Below, one piece after another: positions 59,400-64,000 of a stretch of 64,000 bases of DNA. The DNA is taken from assembly GCA_963971425.1 (NCBI GenBank), contig OZ020517.1, positions 994,501 to 1,058,500 of the forward strand, written 5' to 3'. The notes below the pieces were generated by a model. It was given only the letters and a program-made list of their open reading frames with translations. It did not search any database and was not told the origin of the DNA. Each line of letters starts with the position of its first letter. The stretch's first letter is position 1. The DNA comes from Bryoerythrophyllum caledonicum. Its lineage: Eukaryota > Streptophyta > Bryopsida > Pottiales > Pottiaceae. The position numbers were made by a program, and so were the translations under genes.

Positions 59400-60820
59400 G
59401 TTTCTTTCCACTATTAAAGCCATTTGTCGCGGGACGTGGCGTCAAGGGCCTCTCCATATCGTAATGTTTAGTGTAGATTAGTTTCTTACTAATATACGGG
59501 TTAAAGGACGTATGGCGGAGCACTGCATTCATCTGTGGATGATTTTTATCCACGTAGGGTTGTGTGTGTGTATAGCGCCACGCACATCCTTGACTTGATG
59601 TCTTTGTCAAATCAAATTGTGTAAGTGAGTTTGAGAGTGTTTAGTGATTACCTTTGCTTGAAAGTGATTGTTTATTGTTAGTAAAGGCTCCGCATTCTCT
59701 TATACTACTTGCACTTGTTGATTCTTCCTTTGTGGAGTGCAAGACGCTTGACTACTCTTGTGATTTACTAATTATTCACTTGACAAAGACCCTCCGACAT
59801 TCCTCTCTTCGGTTCTAGAATTTGAGCTTGAATGAGTTTAAAAAAAAATTGGGGGCCTAGATTGATGTTGTAGAGCGCATCAAGGTGGAGCTAACGCAAC
59901 AAACAACGCCCAAATCGAACAATTTTTGAGCAAGATGTGAGTGGCGCAAGAATTGGAAGAAGAAAAACAGCTACTGGACCTATTTCTGCAATTTTTCACG
60001 CACTATGCAGTTATCATCCGTAGAAAAATTTCACTTGCTGTTAGTATTCATCCATTTTTGCAAATTCATCTGTTGCGGGAAATTTTCATCCATTGTGGAT
60101 GAAACTATAATTTGGGCAGAATTCATTAACTGTGAGTTAATATCTCCAAAAACATAATTTTTTTTTGAATTCCGACTTTGGATTTGAACTCTCCACAGGG
60201 GTTTCTCTCTAGTAGAAAGGGAAATTTTTAGTGGAGAGAGTTTTCTAAAACTACATTTTTGTGGGTTGTTAAAACAATATATTAGTGTCTAAACTTTGAA
60301 GGTATGTAACTAAAGCAATTTAACTCGGTATTGAGTGAAATGTGCGCCTATATTTAGGTCATTTTACTGTTAATCCAATTTTGGTATTGGACTGGTGTTG
60401 AGCGCGTCTGTCACCCATTGTATGATTTTTATTGGAGGGACTTGTAATTATTAGCACCGCGACTGCATTAGCTTGCTACCACCTTAGTTTTAGACTTGGG
60501 GAAGGACACCTTTGGATGTTTTTCTTGTGTTGTTGCACGTTTTGCAAGTAGTGACCATCCACTACAGGTGTGTGCAAGTGGCTCGAGTCATTTTCATTTA
60601 CCGCTTTTATGTTGTTGGGGGAAAGGATCCGGTTTTGATTTTTGGATTCTTGTGCGGTACCTCGCTTGTGTTGCCGGCTTGTTGGCGGTGATTTCTGGTG
60701 GCCTACGTAGACTTGAGGGTGTACTACGTATACTTGTTTTAGTGGATGTTTTTTGTTTATTTGATGTTGGTTAGGACTCTAGATTTATTGTGGATATCAA
60801 TCTTTCTTTACACGACATAT
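59400..60820 (+). mobile_element. Second copy of TRIM-like fossil, split
   Basis: 59400-59797 is an inverted-orientation relative of the core at 13467-13831 (GGGACGTGGCGTCAA, GTGTAGATTAG, CTTGATGTCTTTGTCAA, GTGTTTAGTGATTACCTTTG). 60714-60820 matches its terminal repeat (GAGGGTGTACTACG to CTTTCTTTACAC). About 915 bp with no recognisable coding separates them, bordered by ACTTGA on both sides. Old and incomplete. Confidence 0.45.
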
Positions 60821-62000
60821 TGGATATGATGGCATTCCAATAGTAGTCTTTATACTTACTAGCACAAAATCGATGGCAAGGTCAAGGAGCAAATGGAAGA
60901 AGCGTTGTCCAAGTGAAAACTCCATTTCCACTTCAATACATGTCTTCAATCCCTCATCCCAAATGATGAGCTCGCCACACCTCACCAACTTTTGTCCTAT
61001 CTCGGTGCTCTTGGCCACCAAGAAACGCTAAAGGACACTTATTTCTGTAACCTCTTGTTGAAGGTGTTTGGACAAGGTTAAGCGGATGCAGTAGCTTGCC
61101 GGCCTTGTACTCCAAATGGGCTTGTGGTAGAAAATCATTTCAAGGGTTTATGACCCCCAGGTCTCCTTCAACCTCCTTCCCACCCATAGCCTTGGATGGC
61201 TAACTCTGAAATCAAAGATGACACACTCTAAAGACTTGTCTTATTTGATAGATTTGGTGTAAAAATGTGCCATTGACTTTACAGACAATAAATTTTACAT
61301 CATAATGGCTCTATTCCGGGCTTGGTAAACAAACCATTCGGGTTGATATGGGAGCGTGGAGTGAAGTCACACAACACTCTGGTCAGGGCTTCAAATCCAC
61401 AAAGGAGCATTTGAAGAAAAAGGCTTTTCAATCCTTGTGGAGCTTAGACAACCTCATTTGCTCTAGATGTCTTGGCCTCATTTGGAATATTGTTCCATAT
61501 TGAGAATTTTTCCTTTGTGATTTGGGAAATAGTTACAAGTCTTTTTGAGCCCGGCTCTCCCAACCCTTGTTCCCAGAGCAAGTCCCTTGGTCTCTATCCC
61601 TCTTTCTTAATAGATGTTAGCCCATGATCCTTATAGTGCTTCATCCTCACCTTTGTTTGCAGACTCTTCTATCAGCTGTATAATTGCTGAGGCTGCAAAA
61701 ATCCTTGCGCATGTCATGTTGGCGTCAATTATGGCCAACCTTGCCCCATGGATGACTCTGGTGGCCCCTCCTAAGAATCTACTTGGCCTCCCTCATTCTC
61801 TATAGTCCAATATGAACCTTCACGACTTATCAGGCTTTTGGGCCAACTCCGCTCCTGCGTCTCTTGCGGCAATGGTTTCTTGCTCCTTCACATCCTCGGC
61901 TAATCTGCACTTCTGTGAACTAAGCCAAACTAGTCGTGAGTCATTCATAGTGGATTTTTACCATCCTCAAAACTAACACCATCTACAAAAAGCTTGAGTT
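60821..62000 (-). other. Degraded coding-like remnants
   Basis: Minus-strand frames contain coherent short runs, for example FLGGATRVIHGARLAIIDAN with ANKGEDEALYGSWANIY (about 61620-61770) and EIGQKLVRCGELIIWDEGLK (about 60960-61020). They look like pieces of one decayed protein gene or retroelement. The family is not recognised and no intact frame exists. Confidence 0.25.
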
Positions 62001-64000
62001 CAATATTAAAATTTATAAAAAATAACTTTAAAACTTTTGATAAATATTAAAACTAATCCAATATTCAATTCCACAATGATGAAATCTAATGAAAAGTTGA
62101 AGTCTAATTCCACATCTTGTATTTGTACTTCACTTGACTGCCGATGGGATGAATTTTTTTCATTTTCCATGAACTAAAAGGTAATGGAAACACTACCATT
62201 TCCAAATCTGCTTATTATCGTAGATGAACGTCACCTTAGGCTCTTATTAATTCAAAAAAGGCATGCCAAACTATTTGAGAAATTATTAGTGAAAATGTTG
62301 AAATTGAAGAAAATATTAGTATACATTGTTCGTGACCTTGAAGGACATCAATGGGGAATGGCACTTGGAAAAACCTTGACCCTTTGGAAGTGTGTGCATG
62401 AAGAATTTGAGTTGAAGGCTCAAGGTCTTGAGTTCAACCCCATTGACCATAAAACATGCTAAATTTAATAATCTGCGATTTTGTGCCAAAAATTCTTTAA
62501 TTTTCTTTTCAAAAGCAGAACCAACCTTTTTGGACTTTAATTACTTATTCGACACGGAGGTGCCGAACCCACCCTTCACCTATGGTAATCAAGTGCATAG
62601 GCCAACATTTGAACAGATTTGAACATGATTTTTAGCCTTTATATTTAGAAAAACATGGTGTAAAAATAATTCATGCAATGGAGGTATTACATAAATAATA
62701 AAGTTTAGATTTCAAAAATGACAAAAGATGTAAAATTTATAACCAGAACTATAGAAATTAAAACAACACCATACAAATCTAGGTTAAGGATTTGTAATTA
62801 GTTTTCAAAAAAATAAAATGTGTTTACAATCATGTAAGGGAGTGGAATTGCCACCAATATGATGCCCATATGATGCCTTATTGCACTTGGATGGACTATA
62901 TATCAGTTATATTAGATGTGTTTAATACCTAAGTACCCATGCAAAAAGTAGAAATCAAATTTCAAATTTTCATAAATGGGAAGATAAACTTTGTCAGAAC
63001 ATTTGAACTATCCTATGTAACAAGACAAACTTTCCTTTCATGAAGTCTAGTTATTCATTTGAGGTATGACAAACTCAGATAATGGATACATTTGTCCTCA
63101 CAGGCACTAAAGATTTTATGACTTAAGTAAAATGTAGTTTTTCCAAATAGTCAAAATTCATTAAAAAAATTGCCACGTCATCTCATGTAAGTTCATAACA
63201 AGATCCTCAAAACTTTCATACTGAAAGTTCTTAATCAACAAAGTAAAGATTCTTCTAGAATGCCTTCGTCCATTAAGAGTTAAGAGTGCGTTAGGAATAA
63301 TAGGGTTCTCATATCAACAAAGAATGCCTATATCATTATATTTTTGTGCTTTATATTCATGGAAGTGAAGGATGAAACACGCAAAATATGAACTGATTAT
63401 TTTTGGAGTAATTTTTTTAATCTTTTGTGGACAAGCAACCAGTGTAGGAAAGTGAAATATACCCACTGCCATATTATGTTCTGCATAATCTATGACAATT
63501 GTAGATTCTCACATTGTTTAAATTTTGTTGTTCTTAAAGGGTTAAGGAAATGATTTGTAAGCATGAATTCCTTTCTCTCTTTTCGCTAATGATGTTTATC
63601 TCTCAGATAACCCTTAAATCTCTGACATTTTAGCATCCAAGCTCATTGGAAAGTGCCAATTTCTATGATTCAACATAAAATGCAAATAAACGCATTCTTT
63701 ACATATCTAAACATAGGATCTTGTATAAGGATTGTACAAGTGTGTGTAGTTAAAATTTTGGTAAGTTTTACTGCACGGATTGAAAGATATTAGCCTTTGA
63801 AATGAGACATAAACCTTTTTTGAGGTCATATTAAACACCTTCAACAAACTTTGACCACCTTCTATGACAAAAATTTTCACTACGGGCCATGATTTTCTAA
63901 TCTTAACTAAAAGAAGATCATGTTAGGCACATGTGCACCAAATTTTGAGAAGTGGAATTGGGATAGAATATGTCCTTTAAGATCCTGCAATGCAACTATG
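62001..64000. other. Gene-free AT-rich stretch
   Basis: No supported gene. A 92-codon plus frame at 62184-62462 has ordinary background composition and no motif. AAAGGGTTAAGG (about 63536) and ATAACCCTTAAATC (about 63608) form a small TTAA-family-like inverted pair. Confidence 0.35.

Noticed and set aside
62184-62462. 92-codon plus frame
   Set aside because: Background composition and no recognisable domain; likely chance in AT-rich sequence.

Overview
The window is AT-rich nuclear DNA of a land plant. The evidence is one clear plant-type multi-exon gene (a TMEM209 / cytochrome-b561-N homologue) with GT-AG introns, Ty3/gypsy relics, a tRNA-derived SINE, Tourist-like (PIF/Harbinger) elements and a Helitron-like element. 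A methylase-like gene remnant and a Ty3/gypsy integrase followed by a PHD finger hint at a non-seed plant such as a moss, liverwort, lycophyte or fern, but this is recalled resemblance and was not searched. There is no operon structure, CRISPR array, rRNA or recognisable tRNA gene.

Layout. 0-5.7 kb: a 1.4-kb TTAA-flanked non-autonomous element, then a broken gene remnant (2.4-4.7 kb) ending in an N4/N6 DNA-methylase-like domain. 5.85-7.77 kb: a foldback element built from ACACTA/TAGTGT motifs. 7.99-11.36 kb, minus strand: the only gene I can model end to end, eight exons and 700 codons, with a (GA)n tract of about 57 units just upstream of its start. 11.7-13.4 kb: a duplicated block of the gene's upstream flank, the second copy carrying a SINE with a 7-bp target duplication. 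13.4-31.2 kb: a graveyard of broken minus-strand Ty3/gypsy copies (integrase + PHD at 14.3-15.6 kb; RNase H fragment at 21 kb; protease-RT-RNase H at 22.3-26.2 kb; gag/protease-like piece at 28.6-29.9 kb). A 1.25-kb Tourist-like element with TTA duplications is nested in the second, and the cluster ends in 21-bp periodic repeats. 32-55 kb: intergenic DNA dominated by short non-autonomous elements, many bounded by TTAA and starting with CCC, including a 472-bp near-complete hairpin, a 71-bp hairpin and two related 226/227-bp copies. Between them are an unrecognised probable host transcription unit (35.6-38.1 kb) and several short coding fragments. 55.8-60.8 kb: a Helitron-like element, a LINE fragment and a second copy of the short terminal-repeat element seen at 13.4 kb. 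61-64 kb: degraded sequence with no convincing gene.

The most unusual feature is the abundance of TTAA-bounded elements whose ends begin CCCCTAAAGG or close variants. This end structure is typical of piggyBac rather than of the usual plant superfamilies. The genes do not form a shared pathway; the window is one housekeeping-type gene embedded in repeats.
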